Shown: positions 17,141 to 26,619 of the stretch, in pieces
Layout of the letters: each line of letters begins with the position of its first letter
Numbering within the stretch: the first letter of the stretch is position 1
Assembly: GCF_008704995.1 (NCBI RefSeq)
Contig: NZ_CP023747.1
Span: 2,816,501 to 2,880,500, forward strand
Length of the DNA: 64,000 nucleotides
Reading direction: 5' to 3'
Source of the DNA: Streptomyces nodosus
GTDB taxonomy: Bacteria; Actinomycetota; Actinomycetes; Streptomycetales; Streptomycetaceae
Notes under the pieces: model-generated
Databases searched by the model: none
The model's input: only the letters and a program-made list of their open reading frames with translations
Told to the model about the DNA's origin: nothing
Made by a program: the position numbers and the translations under genes

Positions 17141-20100
17141 TCAGGGCGTCGAGCCCACGGGTTCCTCCGGGGTCTCGGGCTCCGGCTCGCCCAGGAAGGT
17201 CCGCCACAGGCGGGCGTAGCGTCCGTCGTGCGCCAGCAGTTGCTCATGGGTGCCGTCCTCGGCGACCCGGCCGTGGCTCATCACCACCACCCGGTCCGCG
17301 CGGGCGGCCGTGGTCAGCCGGTGGGCCACCACGAGCGTGGTACGGCGGCCCGCCAGCCGGTCCGTGGCCTGGTTGACCTGTGCCTCGGTGGCCAGGTCCA
17401 GCGCCGCGGTCGCCTCGTCGAGCAGCAGGACGTCGGGGTCGACCAGCTCCGCGCGGGCCAGGGCGATCAGCTGCCGTTGTCCGGCGGAGAGGTTGCGGCC
17501 GCGCTCGGCGACCTGGTGCAGATAGCCGCCCTCGAGACCGGCGATCATCTCGTGCGCGCCGACCGCCCGGGCCGCCGCCTCCACCTCGGCGTCGGTCGCG
17601 TCCGGGCGCCCGTAGGCGATGGCGTCCCGGACGGTCCCCGCGAAGAGGTAGGCCTCCTGCGGGACGACGCCGAGCCGGTGCCGGTACGCGGTCAGATCGA
17701 GCGACCTGAGATCGGTGCCGTCGGCCAGCACCCGGCCGTGTGTCGGGTCATAGAACCGGGCGACCAGCTTGACCAGGGTCGACTTGCCCGCCCCGGTCTC
17801 GCCGACGAAGGCCACGGTCTGTCCGGCCGGGATCCTCAGATCGATACCGTGGAGCGCCTCCTCGTCGTCGCCGTAGGCGAAGCCGACGTCCTCGAAGGTG
17901 ATCTCGCCGCGCAGTGACAGCACATCGAGCGGTTCCTCGGCGGTCTTGGTGGCGGTCGGCTCGCGGAGCAGCTCCTGGATGCGGCCGAGCGACACGGTGG
18001 CCTGCTGATAGCCGTCGAAGACCTGGGACAGCTGCTGCACCGGCGCGAAGAACAGATCGATGTAGAGCAGATAGGCGACCAGCGCGCCGGTGGTGAGGGT
18101 CCCGGCGTCCACCCGGTGCGCGCCCACGACCAGGACGGCCGCCGCGGCGACCGAGGACAGCAGTTGGACGAAGGGGAAGTACACGGAGATCAGCCACTGG
18201 CCGCGGACCCGGGCCCGGCGATAGTCGTCGCTGCCCCGGGCGAAGCGGCGCCTGCCGTCCTCCTCGCGCCGGAACGCCTGGAGGATCCGCAGCCCGGACA
18301 CCGACTCCTGGAGGTCCGCGTTGACGGCCGACACCCGTTCCCGGGCGAGTTCGTACGCCTTGACGCTCGCCCGGCGGAAGAAGAAGGTCCCCACGATCAG
18401 CGGCGGCAGCGTGGCGAACACGATCAGCGCCAGCTGTAGGTCGATCACCAGCAGCGCGACCATGATGCCGAAGAAGGTGACGACCGAGACGAACGCGGTG
18501 ACCAGACCGGTCTGCAGGAACGTCGACAGCGCGTCGACGTCCGTGGTCATCCGCGTCATGATCCGGCCGGTGAGCTCACGCTCGTAGTAGTCCAGGCCGA
18601 GCCGCTGGAGCTGGGCGAAGATCTTCAGCCGCAGCGAATAGAGGACGCGTTCACCGGTCCGTCCGGTCATCCGGGTCTCACCGATCTGTGCCGTCCACTG
18701 GACGAGGACGGCGAGCAGCGCGAGCAGGGACACGGACCAGACCGCGCCGAGGGCGAGCCGGGAGACGCCCTGGTCGATGCCGTGCCGGATCAGTACCGGC
18801 AGCAGCAGCCCCATGCCCGCGTCGACCGCGACCAGGGCCAGGCTGATCAGGAGGGGCAGTCCGAAGCCGCGCAGCAGCCGGGTCAGACCGTACGACTCCT
18901 CGGGGCGGACCGCGCGTGCCTCGTCGATGTCGGGGGTGTCGGTGGCCGGGGGAAGCTTCTCGACCTGGGCGAGGAGTTCGGGGGTCGCCGGGGAACCGGC
19001 CAGTGCCGGATCCTTGGGCTCGCGGTCACCGGTCCACAGATGCGGGGTGACGCCGCGCTCGGCGTCGTACTGGGCGTCCAGCTCCTCGCGCAGGGTGGTG
19101 TCCTCCGGCGGGGAGGCCGGCAGCGCATGACCGGGGGAGACACCGCCCAGTTCGTCCGGGTCGGTGAGCAGCCGCCGGTAGAGGGCGGAGCGTGCCTGGA
19201 GCTCCTCGTGGGTGCCGAGGTCGGCGAGCCGTCCGCCGTCCAGCACGGCGATGCGGTCGGCCAGGTTCAGGGTGGAGCGGCGGTGGGCGATCAGCAGGGT
19301 TGTGCGGTCCCGCATGACCTCCCGGAGCGCCTCGTGGATCTCGTGCTCGACCCGGGCGTCCACCGCGGAGGTCGCGTCGTCCAGGACCAGCAGCCTCGGG
19401 TCGGTGAGGATCGCGCGGGCGAGGGCGACACGCTGGCGCTGCCCGCCGGAGAGGGTGAGTCCGTGCTCGCCAACCTCGGTGGCGTATCCGTCGGGCAGTG
19501 CGGCGATGAAGTCATGGGCCTGCGCGGCGCGGGCGGCCCGCTCGATCTGCTCGTCGGTGGCGTCGGGGCGGCCGTAGGCGATGTTGTCGCGGACCGTGTC
19601 GGAGAAGAGGAAGGAGTCCTCGGGGACCAGTCCGATCGCGGAGCGCAGCGAGGTGAGGGTCAGCTCCCGCACATCGTGGCCGCCGATGAGGACGGCACCG
19701 TGGGTGACGTCGTAGAAACGCGGCAGCAGCAGCGAGACCGTGGACTTCCCGGAGCCGGAGGAGCCGACGACGGCGAGGGTCTCACCGGGGCGGATCTCGA
19801 AGGAGAGCCGGTCAAGGACGGGCGGTCCGCCCTGGTAGGCGAAGGAGACCTCGTCGAACTCCACGGCCGCGGGGACGTCGTCGGGCAGCTCCTTGGTGCC
19901 GTCCCGGAGCGTGGGCTCGGTGTCGATCAGCTCCAGCACCCGCTCGGCGCCGGCGCGGGCCTGCTGGCCGACGGTGAGGACGACGGCCAGCATCCGCACC
20001 GGGCCGACGAGCTGGGCGAGATAGGCGGAGAAGGCGACGAAGGTGCCGAGCGTGATGTGCCCGCGCACCGCTAGCCAGCCGCCCAGCGCCAGCATGGCGA

Positions 20101-20884
20101 CCTGCCCGAGGGCGGGTACGGCCTGGAGCGCCGGGGTGTACCGGGCGTTCAGCCGGATGGTCCGCAGCCGGCCCGCGAACAGCCGGTGCCCGACCTCCCG
20201 CAGCTTGGCGGTCTCCTGCTCCTCCTGGCCGAAGCCCTTCACCACGCGTACGCCGCTGACGGCGCCGTCGACCACGCCCGCCACGGCGGCGGCCTGGGCC
20301 TGGGCGTACCAGGTGGCCGGGTGCAGCCGGGTGCGGCTGTGCTTGGCGATGAACCACAGGGCGGGCGCCACAGCCAGCGCCACCAGGGTCAGGGGCAGCG
20401 ACAGCCATGCCATGATCACCAGGGAGATCAGGAACAGCAGGACGTTCCCGATGGTCATCGGGAGCATGAAGAGCAGGCCCTGGATCAGCTGGAGGTCGCT
20501 GGTGGCGCGGCCCACGACCTGTCCGGTGGACAGCTCGTCCTGACGCCGCCCGTCGAGCCGGGTGATCGTCCCGTACATCTCCGTGCGCAGGTCGTGCTGG
20601 ACGTCGAGGGCGAGCCGGCCGCCGTAGTAGCGGCGGATGTAGGTGAGGGCGTAGACCAGGACCGCGGCGCCGACGAGGGCGCCGGCCCAGGGCGCCATGG
20701 ACCGGGTGTGCCGGCCCACGACATCGTCGATGATCACCTTGGTGACCAGCGGCACCAGCGCCATGACGGCCATACCGCCGAGGGAGGACCCGAGCGCGAG
20801 GACGACGTCCTTCGGGTACCGCCAGGCGTACCCCGCGAGCCTTCTCCAGACGCCCGGCTGCTCCCCCGCTTCCGGCACTGCCAC
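17141..20884 (-). CDS. Single-chain fused ABC exporter (two TMD-NBD halves)
   Basis: The 1247-residue chain contains two complete ABC-B type exporter halves in tandem. The first has six helices, then Walker A GSSGSGKST (about residue 376), signature LSGGQRQRVALARA and Walker B VLDDATSAVD (about 501). The second has Walker A GETGAGKST (about 1031), signature LSAGQRQ (about 1133) and Walker B LLDEATAALD (about 1156). The first Walker B ends in Asp instead of the catalytic Glu, and the second signature is LSAGQ not LSGGQ. These two changes fall in the same composite ATP site, the pattern of heterodimeric exporters with one degenerate site. Layout resembles the mycobacterial fused exporter Rv0194. 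GTG 20884 is preferred (AAGGG nearby); an upstream in-frame GTG at 20929 is possible. Confidence 0.92.
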   Translation of the reverse strand: MAVPEAGEQPGVWRRLAGYAWRYPKDVVLALGSSLGGMAVMALVPLVTKVIIDDVVGRHTRSMAPWAGALVGAAVLVYALTYIRRYYGGRLALDVQHDLRTEMYGTITRLDGRRQDELSTGQVVGRATSDLQLIQGLLFMLPMTIGNVLLFLISLVIMAWLSLPLTLVALAVAPALWFIAKHSRTRLHPATWYAQAQAAAVAGVVDGAVSGVRVVKGFGQEEQETAKLREVGHRLFAGRLRTIRLNARYTPALQAVPALGQVAMLALGGWLAVRGHITLGTFVAFSAYLAQLVGPVRMLAVVLTVGQQARAGAERVLELIDTEPTLRDGTKELPDDVPAAVEFDEVSFAYQGGPPVLDRLSFEIRPGETLAVVGSSGSGKSTVSLLLPRFYDVTHGAVLIGGHDVRELTLTSLRSAIGLVPEDSFLFSDTVRDNIAYGRPDATDEQIERAARAAQAHDFIAALPDGYATEVGEHGLTLSGGQRQRVALARAILTDPRLLVLDDATSAVDARVEHEIHEALREVMRDRTTLLIAHRRSTLNLADRIAVLDGGRLADLGTHEELQARSALYRRLLTDPDELGGVSPGHALPASPPEDTTLREELDAQYDAERGVTPHLWTGDREPKDPALAGSPATPELLAQVEKLPPATDTPDIDEARAVRPEESYGLTRLLRGFGLPLLISLALVAVDAGMGLLLPVLIRHGIDQGVSRLALGAVWSVSLLALLAVLVQWTAQIGETRMTGRTGERVLYSLRLKIFAQLQRLGLDYYERELTGRIMTRMTTDVDALSTFLQTGLVTAFVSVVTFFGIMVALLVIDLQLALIVFATLPPLIVGTFFFRRASVKAYELARERVSAVNADLQESVSGLRILQAFRREEDGRRRFARGSDDYRRARVRGQWLISVYFPFVQLLSSVAAAAVLVVGAHRVDAGTLTTGALVAYLLYIDLFFAPVQQLSQVFDGYQQATVSLGRIQELLREPTATKTAEEPLDVLSLRGEITFEDVGFAYGDDEEALHGIDLRIPAGQTVAFVGETGAGKSTLVKLVARFYDPTHGRVLADGTDLRSLDLTAYRHRLGVVPQEAYLFAGTVRDAIAYGRPDATDAEVEAAARAVGAHEMIAGLEGGYLHQVAERGRNLSAGQRQLIALARAELVDPDVLLLDEATAALDLATEAQVNQATDRLAGRRTTLVVAHRLTTAARADRVVVMSHGRVAEDGTHEQLLAHDGRYARLWRTFLGEPEPETPEEPVGSTP

Positions 20885-21014
20885 ACCGATGCCCTTCTGC
20901 CGTCCCGATCTTCCGCAAGGCACCAACACGGACAGAACCGGATTTCATCCCTCCGCAATATTTCCCCCTTGTTCGGGGGACGCGGGAGGGCGGGACCGTC
21001 GTCCCGGGACGGGG

Positions 21015-21935
21015 TCAGCGCGCGGGTATCGCGGGCATGACCTCCTGCGGTGTGCTGGTGGGCACATAGGCGGTGGTGGTGGAGGCCGTCGGCACCAGGT
21101 CCTTGTGGATCGCCTTGGCCACGTTCTGGATGGTGGTGACGCCGTAGCTCATGGTGCTGTTGTCCTGGGTGAGCACGGTGATCATGTAGTCATGGCCGCG
21201 GCCGTCGAAGGTGCCGACGCTGTGCACACGCCAGCCGTGCGTGGCCCGCTGGAGCCAGCCGTTCTTGACATGCACGGCGACCCCGGAGGGCGTGCCCGCC
21301 GGGGTGCCCCAGCGCTGGGCGGAGACGACCTTCCCCATCAGCTTGAGGATGTAGGCGCGGGAGTTGTCGCTCAGCACGGAGTTCTTGGCGGTGATCAGCT
21401 TGAGCAGCTTCTGCTCGTCCTGCACCCGGATCTGGGTCAGCCCCCAGTAGCCGTTGGCGCCGGGCGTGGTCCCCGTCATGCCCGCGGCGGCCAGAAAGCC
21501 CTTGATCTTGGTCATCCCCAGCTGCTTCCACAGCGTGCTGGTGGCGGCGTTGTCCGACTTGGTGATCATGGCTGCGGCGAGGGTGTCCTCACGGCTCGTC
21601 AGATAGCGGTTGTGCTTCTTGGCGTCCCACAGCAGCGTGGCGAGCACGGTGACCTTGACGACGCTCGCCGAGTCGTAGGCACTGGTGGCGCGCAACGAGC
21701 AGGTGGTGTTGGTGGAGCGGTCGTAGAGCCCGACCGCGACCGTCCCCTTGCGGCTCGCGAGGGCGGCCGTGATGTCCTTCTGCAGCTTGGCGGCCAGTCC
21801 CGCCTGGCCCGATGTGCAACTGACCGCGGGCGTCGCGGCGGCGGCCGGCACGGCGGCCCCCACGATCGGCGTCAGCATCCCGACACCGAGGCCCGCGCAG
21901 AGCACACGGGCGCGCCGGGATCTCCGGTGAGTCAT
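21015..21935 (-). CDS. Secreted serine hydrolase, class A beta-lactamase fold
   Basis: The 306-residue protein has an N-terminal twin-arginine-like signal (RRSRRARVLCAGLGVGML, cleavage near AAAATPA, about residue 33). The domain has the penicilloyl-enzyme motifs in order: SVVK (Ser nucleophile and Lys) near residue 95, SDN near 132, and KNG in place of KTG near 238. The SxxK-SDN-K(T)G set is that of class A beta-lactamases, but the Glu166 omega-loop motif is not evident, so a DD-peptidase-like or non-lactamase role is as likely. ATG 21935 has GGGAG upstream; the longer open frame is not supported. Confidence 0.82.
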   Translation of the reverse strand: MTHRRSRRARVLCAGLGVGMLTPIVGAAVPAAAATPAVSCTSGQAGLAAKLQKDITAALASRKGTVAVGLYDRSTNTTCSLRATSAYDSASVVKVTVLATLLWDAKKHNRYLTSREDTLAAAMITKSDNAATSTLWKQLGMTKIKGFLAAAGMTGTTPGANGYWGLTQIRVQDEQKLLKLITAKNSVLSDNSRAYILKLMGKVVSAQRWGTPAGTPSGVAVHVKNGWLQRATHGWRVHSVGTFDGRGHDYMITVLTQDNSTMSYGVTTIQNVAKAIHKDLVPTASTTTAYVPTSTPQEVMPAIPAR

Positions 21936-22136
21936 GACATCTCCCTCTTTTCCGGGTGTGGGCGGGCGCGCCTCGGGCACGCTCGCCTCTACTGACTCGC
22001 CGAAGAGACCGAACGTTGTACGCGCGTTCGGGATGAAAAGTGCCATGGCCCCCCGACCGGTCCGGTCGGGGGGCCATGGTCGCGTCGGCCTGTCCTCTCG
22101 GGCCGTCGTCTCGGGCCGTCGCGTCGGGCCGTCGCG

Positions 22137-23822
22137 TCAGTCCAGATGGGTCGGTGCGAACATCCGTAGCAGCGCCGGAAGGACGACCACCGAGGGGCCC
22201 GGTTCGGCCAGCGCCTCGGCCAGGTCGGTCTCCAGGGACTCCGGAGTCGTACGGACCGCCGGGACACCGAAGGACTCCGCGAGGGCCACATAGTCCGGAC
22301 GGGTCAGCTCCGTCGCGGTCGCCTCGCCGAAGGCGTCCGTCATGTACTCACGCAGAATGCCGTAGCCGCCGTCGTCGACGATCAGCCAGGTCACGTTCAG
22401 GCCGTACTGGCGTGCCGTGGCCAGTTCGGCGATGGAGTAGAGGGCTCCGCCGTCGCCCGAGACGGCCAGCACCGGGCGGGTGGGGTCCGCGACCGCCGCG
22501 CCCAGCGCCGCCGGGAAGCCGTAGCCGAGGCCGCCGGCGCCCTGGGCCGAGTGCATGGTGTTCGCACCCCGGGGGTCGAAGGCCGACCACGCCCAGTAGG
22601 CCAGGATCGTCATGTCCCAGAAGGAGGGGGAGCCCGCCGGGAGGGCCCGGCGCACCGACGCCAGCACCTCCTGTTCCAGGGTGAGTTCCTGGGCGGCGAT
22701 GCGTTCCTCGACACGGGACAGCAGGGTCCGTACCCGCTCCGGGGCCGTCTCGTCCGCCCGCTCCGGCACCGTCTCCAGCAGCGCCTGCAGCGCCAGGCGG
22801 GCGTCCGCGTGGATGCCCAGGGCCGGGTGGTTGGACTCCAGCTTGCCGAGGTCCGCCTCGATCTGGATCACCCGGCCGCGCGGGCTGAAGGTGTGGTAGT
22901 TCGAGGAGAGTTCACCGAGGCCCGAGCCGACCACCAGCAGAACGTCCGCGTCCTGAAGGAAGTCCGTCGTATGGCGGTCCTCCAGCCACGACCGGAGGGA
23001 CAGGGGGTGCTCCCAGGGGAAGGCGCCCTTGCCGCCGAAGGTCGTGACGACGGGAGCGTTCAGCCGCTCCGCCAGCGCCAGCAGCTTGCCGGACGCGTCG
23101 GCCCTGACCACTCCCCCGCCCGCGATGATCGCCGGACGAGCGGCCTTCGACAGCAGGTCGGCCGCCACCGCGGTGAGTTCGGGGCGCGGCACCAGTGCGC
23201 CCGGCGACGCGTCCAGGGCCGTGACCACCGGCAGGGTCGTCTCCGCCAGGAGGACGTCCTGCGGGATCTCCACCCACACCGGGCCGTGCGGGACGGTCAG
23301 CGCCGACCTCCAGGCCTCGGCGATCGCGGACGGGATCTGCGAGGGGGTGCGGACCGTGTGCACGGACTTGACCACGCCCCTGAACGAGGCGGCCTGGTCC
23401 GGCAGTTCATGCAGATAGCCATGGCGTCCGCCGCCCAGCCCCGCGGTCGGGATCTGGCTGCTGATCGCCAGCACCGGGGCGGAGGCGGACGCGGCCTCCT
23501 GGAGCGCGGCCAGAGAGGTGAGCGCTCCCGGGCCCGTGGAGAGCAGCAGGGGCGCGGCCTCGCCCGTGATGCGCCCGTAGGCGTCCGCCGCGAAGCCCGC
23601 GTTGTTCTCCACCCGCAGTCCGACGTACCGCAGATCGGAGCGGCGCAGCGCGTCGAACATGCCGAGCGCGTGCTGGCCGGGCAGTCCGAAGACCGTGGTG
23701 GCGCCGAGCCCGGCCAGCGTCTCCACGACCAGGTCTCCGCCGTTGCGGCCCGGGGGAGGTGTCAGCGCGGCCTCGGTCTGTGCCGCCGTGGGGCGGAGGA
23801 CCAGGTCGTGGTCGTGGGTCAC
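22137..23822 (-). CDS. Thiamine pyrophosphate-dependent enzyme (acetolactate synthase-like)
   Basis: The 561-residue enzyme has the three-domain layout of the TPP decarboxylase/synthase family. The PYR domain carries the catalytic Glu in [18 protein letters not shown], the middle domain is FAD-binding-like, and the PP domain has the Mg-TPP motif SGDGGALYS followed by VDDGGYG. The second half of that motif usually ends in Asn, so the Asp is a small deviation. It could be a benzoylformate decarboxylase-, acetolactate synthase- or 2-keto acid decarboxylase-like enzyme. Its ATG overlaps the agmatinase stop (ATGA). In the context of a ureohydrolase, decarboxylating the keto acid left after amidine removal is plausible. 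Confidence 0.85.
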   Translation of the reverse strand: MTHDHDLVLRPTAAQTEAALTPPPGRNGGDLVVETLAGLGATTVFGLPGQHALGMFDALRRSDLRYVGLRVENNAGFAADAYGRITGEAAPLLLSTGPGALTSLAALQEAASASAPVLAISSQIPTAGLGGGRHGYLHELPDQAASFRGVVKSVHTVRTPSQIPSAIAEAWRSALTVPHGPVWVEIPQDVLLAETTLPVVTALDASPGALVPRPELTAVAADLLSKAARPAIIAGGGVVRADASGKLLALAERLNAPVVTTFGGKGAFPWEHPLSLRSWLEDRHTTDFLQDADVLLVVGSGLGELSSNYHTFSPRGRVIQIEADLGKLESNHPALGIHADARLALQALLETVPERADETAPERVRTLLSRVEERIAAQELTLEQEVLASVRRALPAGSPSFWDMTILAYWAWSAFDPRGANTMHSAQGAGGLGYGFPAALGAAVADPTRPVLAVSGDGGALYSIAELATARQYGLNVTWLIVDDGGYGILREYMTDAFGEATATELTRPDYVALAESFGVPAVRTTPESLETDLAEALAEPGPSVVVLPALLRMFAPTHLD

Positions 23823-24826
23823 TTGGTCCCGGTCCCCTCACCGGCGCGGGCCGCCGCGATCTGGCGGGTCATGACGGTCGTCAGCTCGTACGCGGTGTGG
23901 GAGGCGGCCACCGAGGTGATCTCGGCGTGGTCGTAGGCGGGCGCCACCTCGACGACGTCCGCGGAGACCAGGTTGCAGGAGGCCAGACCGCGCAGGATCT
24001 CCAGGAGTTCACGGGAGGTCATGCCGCCGGCCTCGGGGGTGCCGGTGCCGGGGGCGTGCGCCGGGTCGAGGCAGTCGATGTCGATGGAGATGTACAGCGG
24101 GCGGTCGCCGATGCGCTGGCGCAGCTGGTCGGCGATCTCGTCCGCGCCGCGCCGGTAGACGTCGGCGGAGGTGACGATGCCGAAGCCCATCTTCTCGTCG
24201 TCGGTGAGGTCCTGCTTGCCGTACAGCGGGCCGCGGGTGCCGACATGGGAGAGCGCGGAGGTGTCGAGGATGCCCTCCTCCACGGCACGGCGGAACGGGG
24301 TGCCATGGGTGTACTCGGCGCCGAAGTAGGTGTCCCAGGTGTCGAGATGGGCGTCGAAGTGCAGCAGCGCCACCGGGCCGTGCTTCTTGGCGACGGACCG
24401 CAGCAGCGGCAGCGCGATGGTGTGGTCACCGCCGAGCGTCATCAGCCGGGCGCCCGTGCCGAGCAGTTCGTCGGCGGCGGCCTCGATGGTCTCCACGGCC
24501 TCGTTGATGTTGAACGGGTTCACGGCGATGTCGCCGCCGTCCGCGACCTGGGCGAGGGCGAACGGGGAGGCGTCCTGCGCCGGGTTGTAGGGGCGCAGCA
24601 GCCGGGACGCCTCACGGATGGCGTTGCCGCCGAAGCGGGCGCCCGGACGGTAGGAGACGCCCGAGTCGAAGGGCACACCGATCACCGCGACATCCGCGGT
24701 GCCGACCTCGTCGAGGCGCGGCAGCCGGGCGAACGTCGCCGGACCCGCGTACCGCGGGACGCGGGACGAGTCGACGGGCCCGCGGGGCCGGCCGTCGCCT
24801 GCTGCGGTGTTCTCGGTGCTGCTCAT
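23819..24826 (-). CDS. speB: Agmatinase / guanidino-acid ureohydrolase
   Basis: The 335-residue protein is a member of the arginase/agmatinase family that hydrolyses a guanidinium group to urea and an amine. All Mn-binding motifs are visible: [13 protein letters not shown] (HxDxHxD) and [19 protein letters not shown]. The substrate may be agmatine, guanidinobutyrate or guanidinopropionate, which sequence reading cannot separate. ATG 24826 has GGAGGAG upstream. The stop overlaps the TPP-enzyme ATG, and the sodium symporter lies 105 bp upstream behind a hairpin. The symporter, ureohydrolase and PucR regulator together suggest uptake and use of a guanidino compound or polyamine precursor. Confidence 0.9.
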   Translation of the reverse strand: MSSTENTAAGDGRPRGPVDSSRVPRYAGPATFARLPRLDEVGTADVAVIGVPFDSGVSYRPGARFGGNAIREASRLLRPYNPAQDASPFALAQVADGGDIAVNPFNINEAVETIEAAADELLGTGARLMTLGGDHTIALPLLRSVAKKHGPVALLHFDAHLDTWDTYFGAEYTHGTPFRRAVEEGILDTSALSHVGTRGPLYGKQDLTDDEKMGFGIVTSADVYRRGADEIADQLRQRIGDRPLYISIDIDCLDPAHAPGTGTPEAGGMTSRELLEILRGLASCNLVSADVVEVAPAYDHAEITSVAASHTAYELTTVMTRQIAAARAGEGTGTK

Positions 24827-24889
24827 CCTCGGACTCCTCCAGGTCATGCGTGTGTCATCGAAGGTCGCGGGCCCCCTGCGGGACCCGCT

Positions 24890-24920
24890 CGGTCCGGCCG
24901 CCGGGCGGGCGGCCGGACCG
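24890..24920 (-). terminator. Hairpin between symporter and agmatinase genes
   Basis: A 13-bp perfect stem (CGGTCCGGCCGCC with GGCGGCCGGACCG, 5-nt loop) begins 11 bp after the symporter stop and 64 bp before the agmatinase ATG. It can separate or attenuate transcription between the two genes. Confidence 0.72.
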
Positions 24921-24931
24921 AAGCGTCGGGC

Positions 24932-26392
24932 TCAGGCACCCACCGTGGCGGGCTCGTCCGTGTCCGCCGTGCCCCGCCCCGCGAGCCTCTCGCGCCAGGC
25001 GGCCAGCACCGCCTCGTCCGTCGGCTTCGTCGCCAGCGACACCACGACGTACGCGGCCAGCGAGGCCAGCAGCCCGTAGTAGACGGGCTCGTTGGCGAGG
25101 ATGCCGAAGGTGGCCATCAGGGCGATGACGGACAGACCGCCGACCGTCACCGCGGCCAGGGCGCCCTGCACGGTGCCGCGTCGCCACAGCAGTCCGCCCA
25201 GGATCGGGACCAGCAGACCGCCGACCAGCAGGTTGTAGGCCACGGTCAGCGCCTCGACCACATTGTTCAGGGCGATGGCCGTGCCGATCACCACGACCCC
25301 CATGACCAGGATGAAGACCCGGTTGCCCCTGACCTCGTCATGCTCTGCCCCGTCGCGGCGCACGACCCCCCGCAGCCGGGACCAGATGTCGTTGTTGGCG
25401 ACCGTGGCACAGGCGATGAGCGCCCCGGAAGAGGTCGACATCACCGCGGCCAGGGCGGCGGCCAGCACCAGCCCCCGCACACCGATGGGCAGTTCGTCCT
25501 TGACGATGGTGGCGAAGGCGTCGTCGGCGTTGCTCAGCTTCGGGTACATCACCTTGGCGGCGGTGCCGATGACGGCGCCGGCGATCGCGTACACCAGACA
25601 GTAGGTGCCGGCCACCGTGCCGCCCCACTTGGCGGTCTTGTCGCTGCGCGCGGTGAACACCCGCTGCCAGATGTCCTGTCCGATCAGCATGCCGAACGTA
25701 TAGATGAGGACATAGGTGAAGATGGTCTCCCCGCCGATGCCCAGCGGGTCGAAGTACGAGGTCGGCAGCTTGGCCTTCATCTCGCTGAAGCCGCCGGCCT
25801 TGACGACCGCGATGGGCAGCAGCAGAAGCAGCACACCGATGGTCTTCACCACGAACTGCACCATGTCGGTGAGGGTGATGGACCACATGCCGCCGAGCGT
25901 CGAGTACGCGACGACGATGGCGCCGCCGAGGATGATCGACACCGTGCGGTTCAGATCGAACAGGACGTCGAAGATGGTGGCGTAGGCGATGGTCGAGGTG
26001 ACCGCGAGCATCAGGGTGTACGCCCACATGACCACGCCGGATATCACCCCGGCCCGGCCGCCGTACCGCAGGTCCAGCATCTCGGAGACGGTGTAGACCT
26101 TCAGCCGGGCGATACGGGCGGAGAAGAAGACCGACAGGGCGAGCAGACCGAGGCCGATGGTGAGCACCATCCAGGCGCCGGAGAGCCCGTACTTGTAGCC
26201 CAGGCCGACACCGCCGATGGTGGACGCGCCGCCAAGGACGATCGCGGCCATGGTGCCGGAGTACATGGCGGGCCCCAGGCGGCGGCCCGCGACGAGGAAC
26301 TCGCTCTTGGACTTGGCGCGGCGCATGCCCCACCAGCCCATGGCCAGCATGCCGGCCAGATAGACGACGATCACTGTGTAGTCGACGGCCAT
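24932..26392 (-). CDS. Sodium:solute symporter (SSS family)
   Basis: The 486-residue protein has about 13 membrane helices and the SSS signature region around GLGYKYGLSGAWMVLTIGLGLL and IYTFGMLIGQDIWQRVF. It imports an organic solute with sodium. ATG 26392 has AAGGAGGGCC upstream. It leads a minus-strand set with the agmatinase and the TPP enzyme and faces a PucR regulator across a 227-bp promoter region. PucR proteins often regulate purine, polyamine or amino-acid use, so a nitrogen-rich solute is a reasonable guess. The exact substrate cannot be called. Confidence 0.9.
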   Translation of the reverse strand: MAVDYTVIVVYLAGMLAMGWWGMRRAKSKSEFLVAGRRLGPAMYSGTMAAIVLGGASTIGGVGLGYKYGLSGAWMVLTIGLGLLALSVFFSARIARLKVYTVSEMLDLRYGGRAGVISGVVMWAYTLMLAVTSTIAYATIFDVLFDLNRTVSIILGGAIVVAYSTLGGMWSITLTDMVQFVVKTIGVLLLLLPIAVVKAGGFSEMKAKLPTSYFDPLGIGGETIFTYVLIYTFGMLIGQDIWQRVFTARSDKTAKWGGTVAGTYCLVYAIAGAVIGTAAKVMYPKLSNADDAFATIVKDELPIGVRGLVLAAALAAVMSTSSGALIACATVANNDIWSRLRGVVRRDGAEHDEVRGNRVFILVMGVVVIGTAIALNNVVEALTVAYNLLVGGLLVPILGGLLWRRGTVQGALAAVTVGGLSVIALMATFGILANEPVYYGLLASLAAYVVVSLATKPTDEAVLAAWRERLAGRGTADTDEPATVGA

Positions 26393-26619
26393 GCGGGGCC
26401 CTCCTTCGCGCACTCTCCGGCGGCGTGTCGTGCAGTTGGTTGTCAGCGGGGACGCGGACGGCCGCGGTGGACCCGTCCGGCTGGGGCGACGACGGCTCGT
26501 GGGGACATCCGCCCGTACCCACGTCTGCCGGTCTGGACCGACCTTAGGTGGCCGGAAAGCATCGCTGAAGTGTACGTTTCATCCACCGGAAACCAACCGG
26601 ATGGAGGAACCGTCCACCC

